Shown here one piece after another: positions 50,730 to 58,446 of a stretch of 64,000 nt of DNA. Origin of the DNA: Kribbella jiaozuonensis (GTDB taxonomy: Bacteria > Actinomycetota > Actinomycetes > Propionibacteriales > Kribbellaceae); NCBI RefSeq assembly GCF_005233875.1, contig NZ_SZPZ01000002.1, forward strand, positions 1,178,001 through 1,242,000, given 5' to 3'. How positions within the stretch are numbered: the first letter of the stretch is position 1; the number at the start of each line of letters is the position of its first letter. The notes under the pieces are model-generated. The model had not been told where the DNA came from. It made no database searches and saw only the letters and a list, made by a program, of their open reading frames with translations. The position numbers and the translations under genes were made by a program.

Positions 50730-51095
50730 TCAGTCGACATGGACAGATTCATCTCGAAGCCCGTCGATTCTGTCCGGCCGGCGTGGCCATGCAACGGCGG
50801 CGACTAAACGTCGCTGCGCATGGGAGAGTGTCTTGCGGAGCGTCGCGTTGGCCAGCTGGAGCTGGGTGACTTGGCGCTGCAATCGGTCGACTTCCACGAG
50901 CAGGACGCCGACGTTCTCGGCTTCGATCACGTCGGCTGAGCGCACCCGCCGGCGGCTTCGCCAGTGCCGGAGTCGACAACGATCCGAGCAGAAGCGCTGG
51001 TCGGTTCTGGCTGCTGTGTATGTGTCGCCGCAGTGTTCGCAGACGTGCTGGCGCGCACTCAGATCGCTCCCGAACGGGGGTGGAAGGTCATCCAT
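50730..51095 (-). CDS. Zinc-ribbon/coiled-coil small protein (121 aa)
   Basis: ATG at 51095. Residues ~18-40 hold a four-Cys-type zinc ribbon: CEHCGDTYTAARTDQRFCSD then RCRLRHWRSRR, followed by a coiled-coil stretch (ENVGVLLVEVDRLQRQVTQL, ANATLRKTLSHAQRR). Proteins of this type occur in actinobacterial integrative elements and prophages, probably binding DNA or RNA. The Cys/His spacing CxxC...C...C is complete. Confidence 0.75.
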   Translation of the reverse strand: MDDLPPPFGSDLSARQHVCEHCGDTYTAARTDQRFCSDRCRLRHWRSRRRVRSADVIEAENVGVLLVEVDRLQRQVTQLQLANATLRKTLSHAQRRLVAAVAWPRRPDRIDGLRDESVHVD

Positions 51096-51491
51096 AAATG
51101 CTCAACGCATTTCCCGAGACCGAACCGAATACTCGTTGCAGATCGCCGCAACGCCTCGGGTGCAAGATGTGTGACAGCACTGGACCGTTCAGGATCGTAG
51201 GCCATTCCGACCCATCAGCGGAGCTGAGGTCGACATGGGCGATGGACTCGATCGGTTCATACGATCACGCACTGGCAGGGCACGAGTCCGAACGGCCGTT
51301 TGATCTCTCGCTTCACGTGGGATAGCGGTTGCAGGTTAGCAAGTTGTGAGCGCCGCTGAGTCGACGGAGCTGACGCAACTTTTGCCACGAGCTCCCACGT
51401 CACCTCCGCGGACACCATTACCTCGCCGTAGGATTGGCGCGGCTGGCGAGGAGCGCCGTTGGCCCTGCCACCTGCAGAGGAGCGAAAGGCC
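51096..51491. other. Gene-free stretch
   Basis: 396 bp divergent spacer between the zinc-ribbon gene and the 224-aa protein gene. Short ORFs are not convincing. It must hold the promoters of both genes but I cannot place them. Confidence 0.45.
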
Positions 51492-52166
51492 ATGTCAGAG
51501 AATCGCCGAGATGCGACGAGGGACATAGTCTCGGGTACGTCCGGTGTGCTGGCTGAGTTGCTGACCCCAGGTATCCCCGGCGTTGGTGCTGGCGCGACAC
51601 TTGCAGTCAGTACTGCGATCAGACTAGGCGAGGCGGCGCTGGAGCGGCGTCGGCGGCGTATGGGATGCGCTCTCGAGGCTGCCGCGGACATCCTGGATGT
51701 TGGTCTTCATATCCTGGAGGAACGCGCGCTCGAGTACGACGCTCGACTTGAGTTGCTCGCGCAGGTCCTGGAGGCGGCGGCCAAAACACCTATGGAGGAG
51801 AAGCTTCGGGGACTCGGCAAGGTGCTTGCACTCGGCTACCAAGACGACACCGCAGACATATCACGGGCTGCTGTGCTTGCTGCAGCCCTAGCCGATGTGG
51901 AGGCACCACATGTACGGATCCTCGCCTTGCTGCGAGCCGAGCCCACGCCAGGCGCCGACGTGCCTCAGTCGAATACACGCAGCGGGTGGAACCTCGGCCA
52001 GCTCAACGCAAGGCTGCCCGGGGATGCTGACATCCTGCCGGCTGTAGTGGCGGTCCTTGCGGGGCACGGCCTCATACTCGATGCTGCACATGCTACTTGG
52101 GACTTCATACCGCACTACACCATCTCGGCGCTGGGTCAAAGATGTTTGGAGTTGCTCGACGGCTGA
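51492..52166 (+). CDS. Protein of unknown function (224 aa) with a Gly-rich hydrophobic segment
   Basis: ATG at 51492, with GAGGAGCGAAAGG ahead; the frame begins 11 codons earlier. Near the N-terminus LTPGIPGVGAGATLAVSTAI could be a membrane-inserting hairpin, followed by a basic, then helical region (LEERALEYDARLELLAQVLE, LRGLGKVLALGYQDDTADIS, ISALGQRCLELL). The texture resembles phage- or defence-island hypothetical proteins in which a pore-like segment is tethered to a helical domain, but I do not recognise the family. Confidence 0.65.
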   Translation: MSENRRDATRDIVSGTSGVLAELLTPGIPGVGAGATLAVSTAIRLGEAALERRRRRMGCALEAAADILDVGLHILEERALEYDARLELLAQVLEAAAKTPMEEKLRGLGKVLALGYQDDTADISRAAVLAAALADVEAPHVRILALLRAEPTPGADVPQSNTRSGWNLGQLNARLPGDADILPAVVAVLAGHGLILDAAHATWDFIPHYTISALGQRCLELLDG

Positions 52167-52547
52167 CGTCCAGTCCGACGAGTGGCCGGATCGCCTCGCC
52201 CTTTGTTACCTCGTTCAGGGCCTCAAGCCGCCAGTTCGATCGACCATGCTCGACCTCGGGAGTGAGTCATCGGCCGACCGGCCTTACCCGGGGCATGCTC
52301 GGCAAACCCGAACCTGGGGTCATCCTTTGCTAAACCATGCGGTGCCCTGCTTCATGCGTCCCACGGGATCAGTCGCGGACGCCTGCCCAACGCCCAGTTG
52401 ACTGGTGTTGGTGCCGCTCTGCTGAAGTCGTGTGACCTTCGGCTGCAATAGAACCGCTGAAACTGAGGCTTCCTCTACATTCCGGCGTGCCTCTATCCAA
52501 AGGGCGGTGTGATCAAGGTAACATCGACCGGACCTTTGGGAGGGCTA
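52167..52547. other. Gene-free stretch upstream of the HTH operon
   Basis: 381 bp with no supported ORF. It should contain the promoter of the 52548-55110 operon. No clean -35/-10 pair is seen; TACATT at 52476-52481 is the nearest -10-like hexamer but has no partner at 16-18 bp. Confidence 0.4.
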
Positions 52548-52817
52548 GTGGCCGACGATCCAGTAGTCGAGGCGCTAAAGCGCATCGACACGAAGCTTGC
52601 TGCACTTCTAGCGATAGTTGTGGATGGTCATCTCCGAGACACGGAGATGGCCAAACCTCGCCCCCGAACCATCGACAAAATGCTGGTCGATGTCGGTCTG
52701 ACCCAGGTCGAGGTGGCGCGCTTGCTCGGGAAGACACCCCAGGCAGTGGGACAGGTACTCCAGAAGGATAAAAAGGGGACAGGCAAGCCGCAGGCGGCCG
52801 GAGGTGGCGACAGCTAA
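52548..52817 (+). CDS. Small sigma-region-4-like HTH protein, member 1 (89 aa)
   Basis: GTG 52548 directly follows GGGAGGGCTA, a good ribosome site, and is chosen over GTG 52509. N-terminal helix DPVVEALKRIDTKLAALLAI, then the HTH VDVGLTQVEVARLLGKTPQA with VGQVLQKDKK. The pattern is that of RNA polymerase sigma region 4 (x-x-IAxLLGxxxxxVxxxxxR). First of four tandem genes for similar proteins. Its stop overlaps the next start (TAATG). Confidence 0.7.
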   Translation: MADDPVVEALKRIDTKLAALLAIVVDGHLRDTEMAKPRPRTIDKMLVDVGLTQVEVARLLGKTPQAVGQVLQKDKKGTGKPQAAGGGDS

Positions 52818-53026
52818 TGGCAGTCGACGACATCAACCACTTGGATGAGCTGGTGCGACTCGAGGTGCTGCGACTGCGGCGCACCACCGCGAACCAGGCT
52901 GAGACAATCATCGAACTCAGCGACGCTGGCTTCTCCGCGGGCCGTATCGCCGAGCTGCTGGGAACAACTCCGGCGACTGTGAGGAATGCCCTCGTCCGTG
53001 CCAAGAAGAACCGGGGAGGTGACTGA
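52817..53026 (+). CDS. Small sigma-region-4-like HTH protein, member 2 (69 aa)
   Basis: ATG 52817 overlaps the stop of member 1 by 1 nt. ELVRLEVLRLRRTTANQAET is a helix, then IIELSDAGFSAGRIAELLGT with TPATVRNALVRAKKNR, the best sigma-4 match of the set. No sigma-2 domain is present, so it cannot act as a sigma factor alone; it more likely binds DNA or a partner. GGGAGG before its stop probably serves member 3. Confidence 0.75.
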   Translation: MAVDDINHLDELVRLEVLRLRRTTANQAETIIELSDAGFSAGRIAELLGTTPATVRNALVRAKKNRGGD

Positions 53027-53029
53027 CCC

Positions 53030-53290
53030 TTGCTTGCAGCACAGGAACCCACCTCACTGGAGAAGCTGATGTCAGGTGTTCTGGCGATGCTTATCGCTGA
53101 GAGGGAGGACCGATTGGCAGGCCACGACAATCGGGCTCAGGAATCGCGAAAGACTGAGGTCATCTTGTACAGTGCGGGTTTCTCATATGTGCAAATCGGT
53201 GCACTTCTAGGCAAGAAGCCCGACACTGTCAAAAAGACGATCGCGCGCGCGAAGGCAAGATCCGCTCAGATGACTGGTGATGATGGCTGA
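53030..53290 (+). CDS. Small sigma-region-4-like HTH protein, member 3 (86 aa)
   Basis: TTG 53030 lies about 11 bases after GGGAGG. SLEKLMSGVLAMLIAEREDR is a helix, then VILYSAGFSYVQIGALLGKK and PDTVKKTIARAKARS form the sigma-4-like HTH. The N-terminal helix and linker match member 4 (LLLGILTLLADEREQR), so 3 and 4 are the closest pair. Ends 7 nt inside the next gene. Confidence 0.72.
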   Translation: MLAAQEPTSLEKLMSGVLAMLIAEREDRLAGHDNRAQESRKTEVILYSAGFSYVQIGALLGKKPDTVKKTIARAKARSAQMTGDDG

Positions 53291-53558
53291 CAGGAAACCA
53301 GCTGACGCGTCCGTGACAGAGGAACTCCTACTCGGGATTCTGACGCTGTTGGCTGATGAACGGGAGCAACGCATCAAGGATTCGTCGTCCGAGCCGCGAA
53401 CTGAGCTGCTGCTGAGCAACGCCGGGTTAGGCAACGATGTCATCGCTCGCGCTGTCAACAAGAACCCCGACGCGGTTCGTATGGTCATCGCTCGAGCTAA
53501 GAAGTCGGTGCCGGCCAAGAAGGCGACCGCTCGAAAGACCACACCGAAGGCTGGTTGA
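53283..53558 (+). CDS. Small sigma-region-4-like HTH protein, member 4 (91 aa)
   Basis: ATG 53283 (53280 also possible) overlaps the end of member 3. ELLLGILTLLADEREQRIKD, then LLLSNAGLGNDVIARAVNKN with PDAVRMVIARAKKSV, and a Lys-rich tail (PAKKATARKTTPKAG) that suggests nucleic-acid binding. The HTH is the most divergent of the four (RAVNKN replaces ELLGTT). Confidence 0.7.
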   Translation: MADRKPADASVTEELLLGILTLLADEREQRIKDSSSEPRTELLLSNAGLGNDVIARAVNKNPDAVRMVIARAKKSVPAKKATARKTTPKAG

Positions 53559-53560
53559 GC

Positions 53561-53995
53561 ATGCCAGAAACCCCTGACCTATTCGCCGAGGTTGCCAACC
53601 TGCGCGATCAGGTCGACGACATGGCGCGGAGCGTCTCTGCAATCGCCCGTAAAAGCGGCGTACGCGAGGACATCATGGAGGCAATGGATCGAGATCAGAC
53701 GCTCGCCCGCATCTTCCTCCTGGTTGATGGCCGGAGAACCCAAGGTGACATAGTTAGGGAGTCCGCGCAGTCGGGTCCGAAGGTCTCTCAGGCGAGCGTC
53801 TCCCGGAAGCTTGAAAGTCTCGTGCAGGACTGGGATCTCGTTCGTCCGACGAGCCGCGGGAAGGATGGCATCCGGTACGTTCATACTTCGCTAGCAAAGG
53901 ATCTCCGCATTGCGCGACTGCTCCAAAAGAAGCTAAAACCGGTGAAGAGCGCAGCCAAGGTGACGGTGAAGAAGTCTCCGAGAGCGGGCGGCTGA
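53561..53995 (+). CDS. Winged-helix/MarR-like protein (144 aa)
   Basis: ATG 53561 (TTG 53555 possible). N-terminal coiled-coil helix (LFAEVANLRDQVDDMARSVS), then a winged helix (FLLVDGRRTQGDIVRESAQS, VSQASVSRKLESLVQDWDLV) with wing GKDGIRYVHTSL, and a basic tail (KKLKPVKSAAKVTVKKSPRA). Probably the operon's DNA-binding regulator or adaptor. It is 2 bp upstream of the nuclease-like gene. Confidence 0.72.
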   Translation: MPETPDLFAEVANLRDQVDDMARSVSAIARKSGVREDIMEAMDRDQTLARIFLLVDGRRTQGDIVRESAQSGPKVSQASVSRKLESLVQDWDLVRPTSRGKDGIRYVHTSLAKDLRIARLLQKKLKPVKSAAKVTVKKSPRAGG

Positions 53996-53996
53996 T

Positions 53997-54797
53997 ATGG
54001 CATCACCGGAGAACCAGGCGATTCGGGCGATCTTGAATCGGTTCCGTGAGCGGGGCTGGTCAGGAGACCAAGGTGGGTGCTCGGTGGCGTTGGCGGGTGC
54101 GATCTTGGATGACGCCTCCCTGCTCGACCGGCCGCAAGATCTGGGCGCATTGGTTCCCGAGGCTTTTCAGGTCGCGCACGGGCTAACAGGGCTCGACGTG
54201 GTCGTCGAGATCGAGCCCCTTCGGGCGCAATTGAGTGTGTTGGCTATAGAGCACCTTAAGGGAGCTCGTTTGCCGCTGATCCAACTTGACCAAATCGACA
54301 CCTTCGCTCGTGTCTCGGAGGTCCCGCCCAGCGCAGTAATGGACTTGTGCCCGTTGGACCTACTCGAAGACGATGTCGAACGCATGATCGCGACGGTTAT
54401 CGGCGAACCCTTCCGTCAGAAGGATTGGGGCGGTGAACTGGATGACCTCTTCACGCAGAGTGTCCAACTCGACGGACGAGCAGTTCGTGCGTCGTTCATG
54501 CTCAAGGGACGCGGTCTCGGGTCCGTGATGAAGATGAAGGATCTCGGCGCCAACGGTGATCAAGTGATGCGGATGGTGAGGCAGCCGGCTGAGTTGTTCG
54601 TTGTCCAACATGTGAACCGGATCGACGCCAGCGTGTACTCGCATCTCGAGGACGCCATCGTCGCTCGCAGAGCGGAAGGTCACGAGGTGGTCGGCTCGGT
54701 CTGGGATGGTGTCGCGGTTGCCCGTCTCGGGGTTGCGTACGGCCTGATGGACCCAAAGTCCGGGCAGATTCGGACAGAGGCGTTGCGGACAAAGTAG
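53997..54797 (+). CDS. Restriction-endonuclease-like protein of unknown family (266 aa)
   Basis: ATG 53997, 1 bp after the previous stop. Residues 7-65 form an all-helical domain (AIRAILNRFRERGWSGDQGG) similar to the separate small protein encoded next. Residues ~140-250 have KDWGGELDDLFTQSVQLDGR, then VRASFMLKGRG, LGANGDQVMRMVRQPAELFV and VQHVNRID. E147, D150 and K170 in the order E-x2-D-xn-x-LKG resemble a PD-(D/E)xK nuclease core, and the GDQ/VQH pattern recurs in uncharacterised bacterial proteins. Nuclease activity is inferred. Confidence 0.65.
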   Translation: MASPENQAIRAILNRFRERGWSGDQGGCSVALAGAILDDASLLDRPQDLGALVPEAFQVAHGLTGLDVVVEIEPLRAQLSVLAIEHLKGARLPLIQLDQIDTFARVSEVPPSAVMDLCPLDLLEDDVERMIATVIGEPFRQKDWGGELDDLFTQSVQLDGRAVRASFMLKGRGLGSVMKMKDLGANGDQVMRMVRQPAELFVVQHVNRIDASVYSHLEDAIVARRAEGHEVVGSVWDGVAVARLGVAYGLMDPKSGQIRTEALRTK

Positions 54798-54831
54798 GTC
54801 GGCCCGGGCAGGTGCATGTCACGATGAAGTT

Positions 54832-55110
54832 GTGAGCAGCCACGTGCCGAGCAGGCTCCGTATCACCGATCTCGGTGGCACGGAGCAACGCGCTGTGCGC
54901 CGCTTGCTGGACCTCTTCCGCGACCACGGGTGGTCGGACACCTCAAACGCCGCCCTGGCCGCAGCACAGCGTCTAGCCGATTCGAGAACTGGGATCACGC
55001 CAAAGAACTTGGCGTCCGGTCTCCCAGACACTTTCTACCTTCGGAACGGAGTCACGAAACGTCAGTTGACTGAGGCCTTGAGCGACCTCGTTCCCGTGCG
55101 ACAGCGGTAA
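54832..55110 (+). CDS. Small protein resembling the N-terminal domain of the nuclease-like protein (92 aa)
   Basis: GTG 54832, 34 bp after the nuclease-like gene. RRLLDLFRDHGWSDTSNAAL aligns with RAILNRFRERGWSGDQGG of the preceding protein, and ITPKNLASGLPDTFYLRNGV matches its PQDLGALVPEAFQVAHGLT. So it is a free-standing copy of that helical domain, perhaps a partner, inhibitor or adaptor. Last gene of the operon. Confidence 0.65.
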   Translation: MSSHVPSRLRITDLGGTEQRAVRRLLDLFRDHGWSDTSNAALAAAQRLADSRTGITPKNLASGLPDTFYLRNGVTKRQLTEALSDLVPVRQR

Positions 55111-55339
55111 CGATGCATGAGGCGGGGCGTGTCCAGCACCAAGCACACCGTTCCTTGCCTGGGTGTGGCTGAACTGTGGCTAGCGCGTCCCGCGACCGCT
55201 ACGCGGGCTCTCACGTCACCTCCTGTGAGTGTTGTTGTGGCTGGTCTGGGACTGGCTGGCAGGGTAGGTGCTGGTCTCTTCTTCTCGTTAGCGCGGAGCC
55301 TTGCCGGCCTTGGCATCGGGCGGTTGGGAGAGCATGAGC

Positions 55340-55690
55340 GGATCGCGGGCCGGGAGGTGTCGCGAGATGAGCGAGGAGCCTGGCGCAGACGAGCGGGTCG
55401 TAAGGCGCGCGGTGCGGCACCAGGTCGGCCGGAAGGCATCTGGGTAGCCCGAACGCGTCGATAGGCGCTCCGATCTAGATGACTCGCGGCCCGGAAGCAG
55501 CCGTCGCTCGAGCTTGAGACTGTCGACGACACGAGCACGTTGAGAGCCGGCAGTTCGCGGCTGAGCACCCCGAGATCGACGCGGGCGTCTTGGGCAATGA
55601 ACACATGTCGCTCAGCGCCTGTCGCAGTTCGGCTTCGATGTCGGCAACAACCGGAGCGTCTACGATCGGTGGCCATGGCGGCTACCCAAT
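55340..55690 (-). pseudogene. Decayed DnaQ-like 3'-5' exonuclease gene
   Basis: Minus-strand segments in different frames recall DEDDh exonucleases: HVFIAQDARVDLGVLSRELP (motif II, aHNarFDlgvL), then VDSLKLERRLLPGRESS, then LVPHRAPYDPLVCARLLAHL (motif III HxxxxD). At least two frameshifts and a missing N-terminal DxE motif show it is dead. Decayed exonuclease next to the nuclease-like operon may be cargo from the same element. Confidence 0.6.
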
Positions 55691-55950
55691 TTGAGTCCGG
55701 TCGGCCTTATGTCCGCCGCTTGGCGTGCAAGCACGGGAACTGCTGTTCTGACCCGCTGGCGCGCCGTCGTCCGTGTGCCGCGCGGCGCAGAGTCGCAGCC
55801 GGCCTCGAGCAGGCTTGACGATTCTGCGTGTACGCCGAATTCTTGCCGGTTGAAATCTAGGCCGGAGCGCTAGGTTTCGCTACCCTTCGGAGGGTCGCCG
55901 TGTATGCGCGGTGCACCTTGGGGTGGTGTGCAATGGGGGGAAGTGAAGCG

Positions 55951-56445
55951 ATGCGGCGAGTCGTGTCGTGGCAAAGTTTGGTTGGCGACTACCTTGGACG
56001 CCTTTTCGTCTGGCTCGTCTGCGCGTTGATTGCTGGACTCCTGCCCTTCTTTGTGTCCTTCTGGGTTCTCGAAGATTGGCGCGAGGCGTTGTGGCGTGGA
56101 GATCTACTGATCTTGACGATAGCTATCGTTGGGTCCGCCGGGCGCGATCTTTGGTTATCCAAGGGAGTGGGCGCACTCCCGCTCACGCTCGAAATTGGCG
56201 CGATCGTTGTAGTGTTTCTCTTCTCGGCAATACTATTCCCGCTGTCGCTAATGAACGATCTCGCTCAACTGTCGCATACGCCGCTGCCCGCCAGACATCT
56301 CACGAAGGACGCCGTGCTGGAGTACTCAGAGTGGCTCTTCGTTTCTTCCGTGCTGATTTCCTTGTGTGTGCTTTACAGTACGCGCGAGACACGTCGCAGC
56401 GGGGCAGTCAATAAGTCCAAATTCCGGTTAGGCGAAGAGCGATGA
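55951..56445 (+). CDS. Four-helix membrane protein, unknown (164 aa)
   Basis: ATG 55951 (55933 possible) after GGGGGGAAGTGAAGCG. Hydrophobic segments near LFVWLVCALIAGLLPFFVSF, LLILTIAIVGSAGRDL, GAIVVVFLFSAILFPLSL and LFVSSVLISLCVLY. It overlaps the next gene by 4 nt. Codon use is less GC-rich than the flanks, with more A/T at third positions, as expected for acquired DNA. No family recognised. Confidence 0.7.
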   Translation: MRRVVSWQSLVGDYLGRLFVWLVCALIAGLLPFFVSFWVLEDWREALWRGDLLILTIAIVGSAGRDLWLSKGVGALPLTLEIGAIVVVFLFSAILFPLSLMNDLAQLSHTPLPARHLTKDAVLEYSEWLFVSSVLISLCVLYSTRETRRSGAVNKSKFRLGEER

Positions 56446-57035
56446 GTCTGGATCTCTTAGTCGGCCTCGCGAGTACACTCGCGAGCGTACTCGCGGTTGC
56501 TGGTGCGACCCTCACTCGACGAGAACGAGCGAGCGGAGTGCATTCACCTAGGTTGCGCGCGCGTCGCCTGATGACTGCTTTGCTATTGGTCACCGTGATC
56601 ACCGTCCTCATTGCGAGCACCCTATTTGCAGTCAGGCGCTTCATCCTTCCGCCCGGCGAGAGTTCCTGTCGGGTCACCGGCAAGATTTTGGTGCCATACA
56701 GCGGGTCGACGGTTGATCTGACGACCAGAATCTCTGGAGTGACCACTAATGATTGCTCAAACGTCACGCTCTGGTTGGTCGTGAGCCCAGATGGTTCCCT
56801 GTCTTATCCGCTCACTCGTCTTATCCCAAGAGACGATGCGTGGCAGGCGCGTGAATCGTGTCTTCAGGCTTTCTCGCCGCAGCGGACGGACCTCGTTCTT
56901 CTGGCGGCGGAGTCAGTTGCGGACCGTATCCTGACAGAAAGTTTCGTCAGCGGGAAGGCTCTGTCAGCGTTGCCGAACAAAACAGTCGTCCTGGATAGAG
57001 TCACGGTCATTGTTCGCCAAGTTCCGCTATGTTAG
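56442..57035 (+). CDS. Membrane-anchored protein with extracytoplasmic domain, unknown (197 aa)
   Basis: ATG 56442 in ATGA overlap with the previous gene. Two hydrophobic segments (GLASTLASVLAVAGATLT and LMTALLLVTVITVLIASTLF), a positive linker between, then ~130 residues probably outside, with Cys pairs (ESSCRVTG, NDCSNVT, ESCLQAF, VPLC). The pair of genes looks like one functional unit. GC content is low compared with the flanks. Confidence 0.7.
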   Translation: MSLDLLVGLASTLASVLAVAGATLTRRERASGVHSPRLRARRLMTALLLVTVITVLIASTLFAVRRFILPPGESSCRVTGKILVPYSGSTVDLTTRISGVTTNDCSNVTLWLVVSPDGSLSYPLTRLIPRDDAWQARESCLQAFSPQRTDLVLLAAESVADRILTESFVSGKALSALPNKTVVLDRVTVIVRQVPLC

Positions 57036-57195
57036 TCGGCTCATTGGTTCTCAACGGTTTTCTCAAGCGCGGTGCGCGACAAACGTTTGGCGGCCTGATG
57101 TGACTCAGAAGAGGGCTAAGTCGTCACTCAACTGCACCCTGTGCCGGAGAGATAGTATAGGAGCAAGGTGCCGCCGGGCCATCGTCTCGGGTCCT

Positions 57196-57588
57196 TCAAG
57201 CCATGTCCCATTCTTTCGCGATTCGGTCAATCTCGTCATTCAATAGGACCGCGACATCCTGTCGATACTTGATGACTGGTGTTCCAATCGACCCGGCCAG
57301 TATCGGCGTAAGTTCCAAATCGTCTCGTAAGCTCGGATTCAGATGCGGGCGCAGTGTCTTGTACCAAGGCGTCGTGAGAAAAGATCGAAGACGATCCATT
57401 TGTGGCGAGTTGGATTCAGCCTCGCGCAGTCCCTCGCGCCATTCAGCTAACATGGCTAGGCGATCCTTGTGTAACTGTCGGCGGCGCTCAAGTTGCCAAG
57501 TTACCCACGGCGCTACAAGAGACGCGATGCCGCCGGACAGTAGGCCGGCGCCCGCGCCGATCAACGCAGTCTGAACTCCGGTGTCCAC
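57196..57588 (-). CDS. Small membrane-anchored protein, unknown (130 aa)
   Basis: GTG 57588 chosen because the frame upstream has no family-like content; no clear ribosome site. N-terminal hydrophobic segment (TALIGAGAGLLSGGIASLVA) followed by a basic coiled stretch (TWQLERRRQLHKDRLAMLAE) and a soluble helical domain ending DEIDRIAKEWDMA. Such one-helix proteins are frequent in integrative elements. The spacer 57036-57195 holds no gene. Confidence 0.6.
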   Translation of the reverse strand: MDTGVQTALIGAGAGLLSGGIASLVAPWVTWQLERRRQLHKDRLAMLAEWREGLREAESNSPQMDRLRSFLTTPWYKTLRPHLNPSLRDDLELTPILAGSIGTPVIKYRQDVAVLLNDEIDRIAKEWDMA

Positions 57589-58363
57589 AGGCCCATTGTG
57601 ACCCCTCGCCTTGCCGGGCGCTATATGACCTAGCGAGCGCTTGACTCCTCGGTCTGGTTGGAAGCTTGCAAGGTCTTGCGTTGACAGATGTCGGTGTGCT
57701 TGCTCCCCGCCAGCCCACCTGGGTGGGTAGGCCAACCCGGGGTCTGCCGGACGCTCGAAGCGAGGAGCTCGTCGTCGTGTACTTGTCACCCCGACCGGCA
57801 AGGGCGCAGGAACAAGTCGCCAACGCGAGGCTCATCGAGGCTGCTTGCCGGTCAGTTGATGCACGGCAGGAGATACCTCGCGGTATGCTCGGCTCACCAA
57901 TCACCGCGGTGTAGGACGAGCATGGGATCTCCCGTTGCGCGCTCTGTCCAGTGGCGATGTGTTACTGCTGGGCGACTGCGCCTCCGCAGGAGTTCGATGA
58001 AGCTGCGTTGCGCCGAGGGTGGAGCGAGGTGACTCCGGCCCTTTCCGGCCGGCAAGCTGGCTGTCCTCTACGAGCATCGAGGTGATATCCGAGGACGCGG
58101 CAGACGCGAGGTGACGCTGGAGACGGATCGGCCTGATGGTGTCGTCCGGGAGCGCTGGCTCGGAGTCCTGGATCCAACTGAGAGATTTGCTCCTGAGTAC
58201 CTGATTCTGACGTCGAAGTGTTGCTGCAGGCAAATTCTTGCTCCGTCACAGCTCCGTGAGACGTTAGCAGGCGACGATCATTGTCGAACATCGATGAGAG
58301 GTAAACCTGCAGGTCAGAGCTCGCTTTCGGTCCTCCGTCACGTGATGTCAGCGTGACCGGAAG
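57589..58363. other. Gene-poor stretch at the right end of the element
   Basis: No supported gene. A 21-nt sequence at 58240-58260 is identical to 39190-39210 inside the integrase 3' end, and the minus-strand reading around it (SHGAVTEQ after FDNDRRLL) resembles the integrase tail (AHGAVTEL after VDSRLAQL). It may be an integrase relic. Confidence 0.5.
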
Positions 58364-58446
58364 AGATCTACACCATCTTCGAAGGCACCTCGGAGATCCA
58401 GTGGCTGGTGATAGCGCGAGCCATCTCAGGTATGCGGACCAGGTAG
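58364..58446 (+). repeat. Attachment-site copy C (right end of the integrative element)
   Basis: Third copy of the acyl-CoA dehydrogenase 3' end, in direct orientation, without a gene in front; it codes IYTIFEGTSEIQ then WLVIARAISGMRTR and stop. It is more diverged than B from the native copy A in its second half. It marks the right boundary of the element; hairpin-rich sequence similar to that after copy A follows. Confidence 0.8.

Larger units (their letters stand above)
39014..58446. mobile_element. Putative 19.4 kb integrative element inserted at the acyl-CoA dehydrogenase 3' end
   Basis: The element is bounded by direct repeats B and C (28 identical nt plus further matches over ~83 bp). 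It carries a tyrosine integrase at the left end and cargo of ABC exporter, regulators, broken genes, small HTH proteins and membrane proteins. No replication initiation, relaxase, TraB/FtsK or phage structural gene is seen, so it would be a non-conjugative genomic island or a mobilisable remnant. Parts, such as 55951-57600, are visibly less GC-rich than the flanks. Confidence 0.75.

Noticed and set aside
55117..55464. 115-aa plus-strand ORF after the HTH operon
   Set aside because: It has no ribosome site, and the opposite strand carries recognisable exonuclease motifs in broken frames, so it is a shadow.
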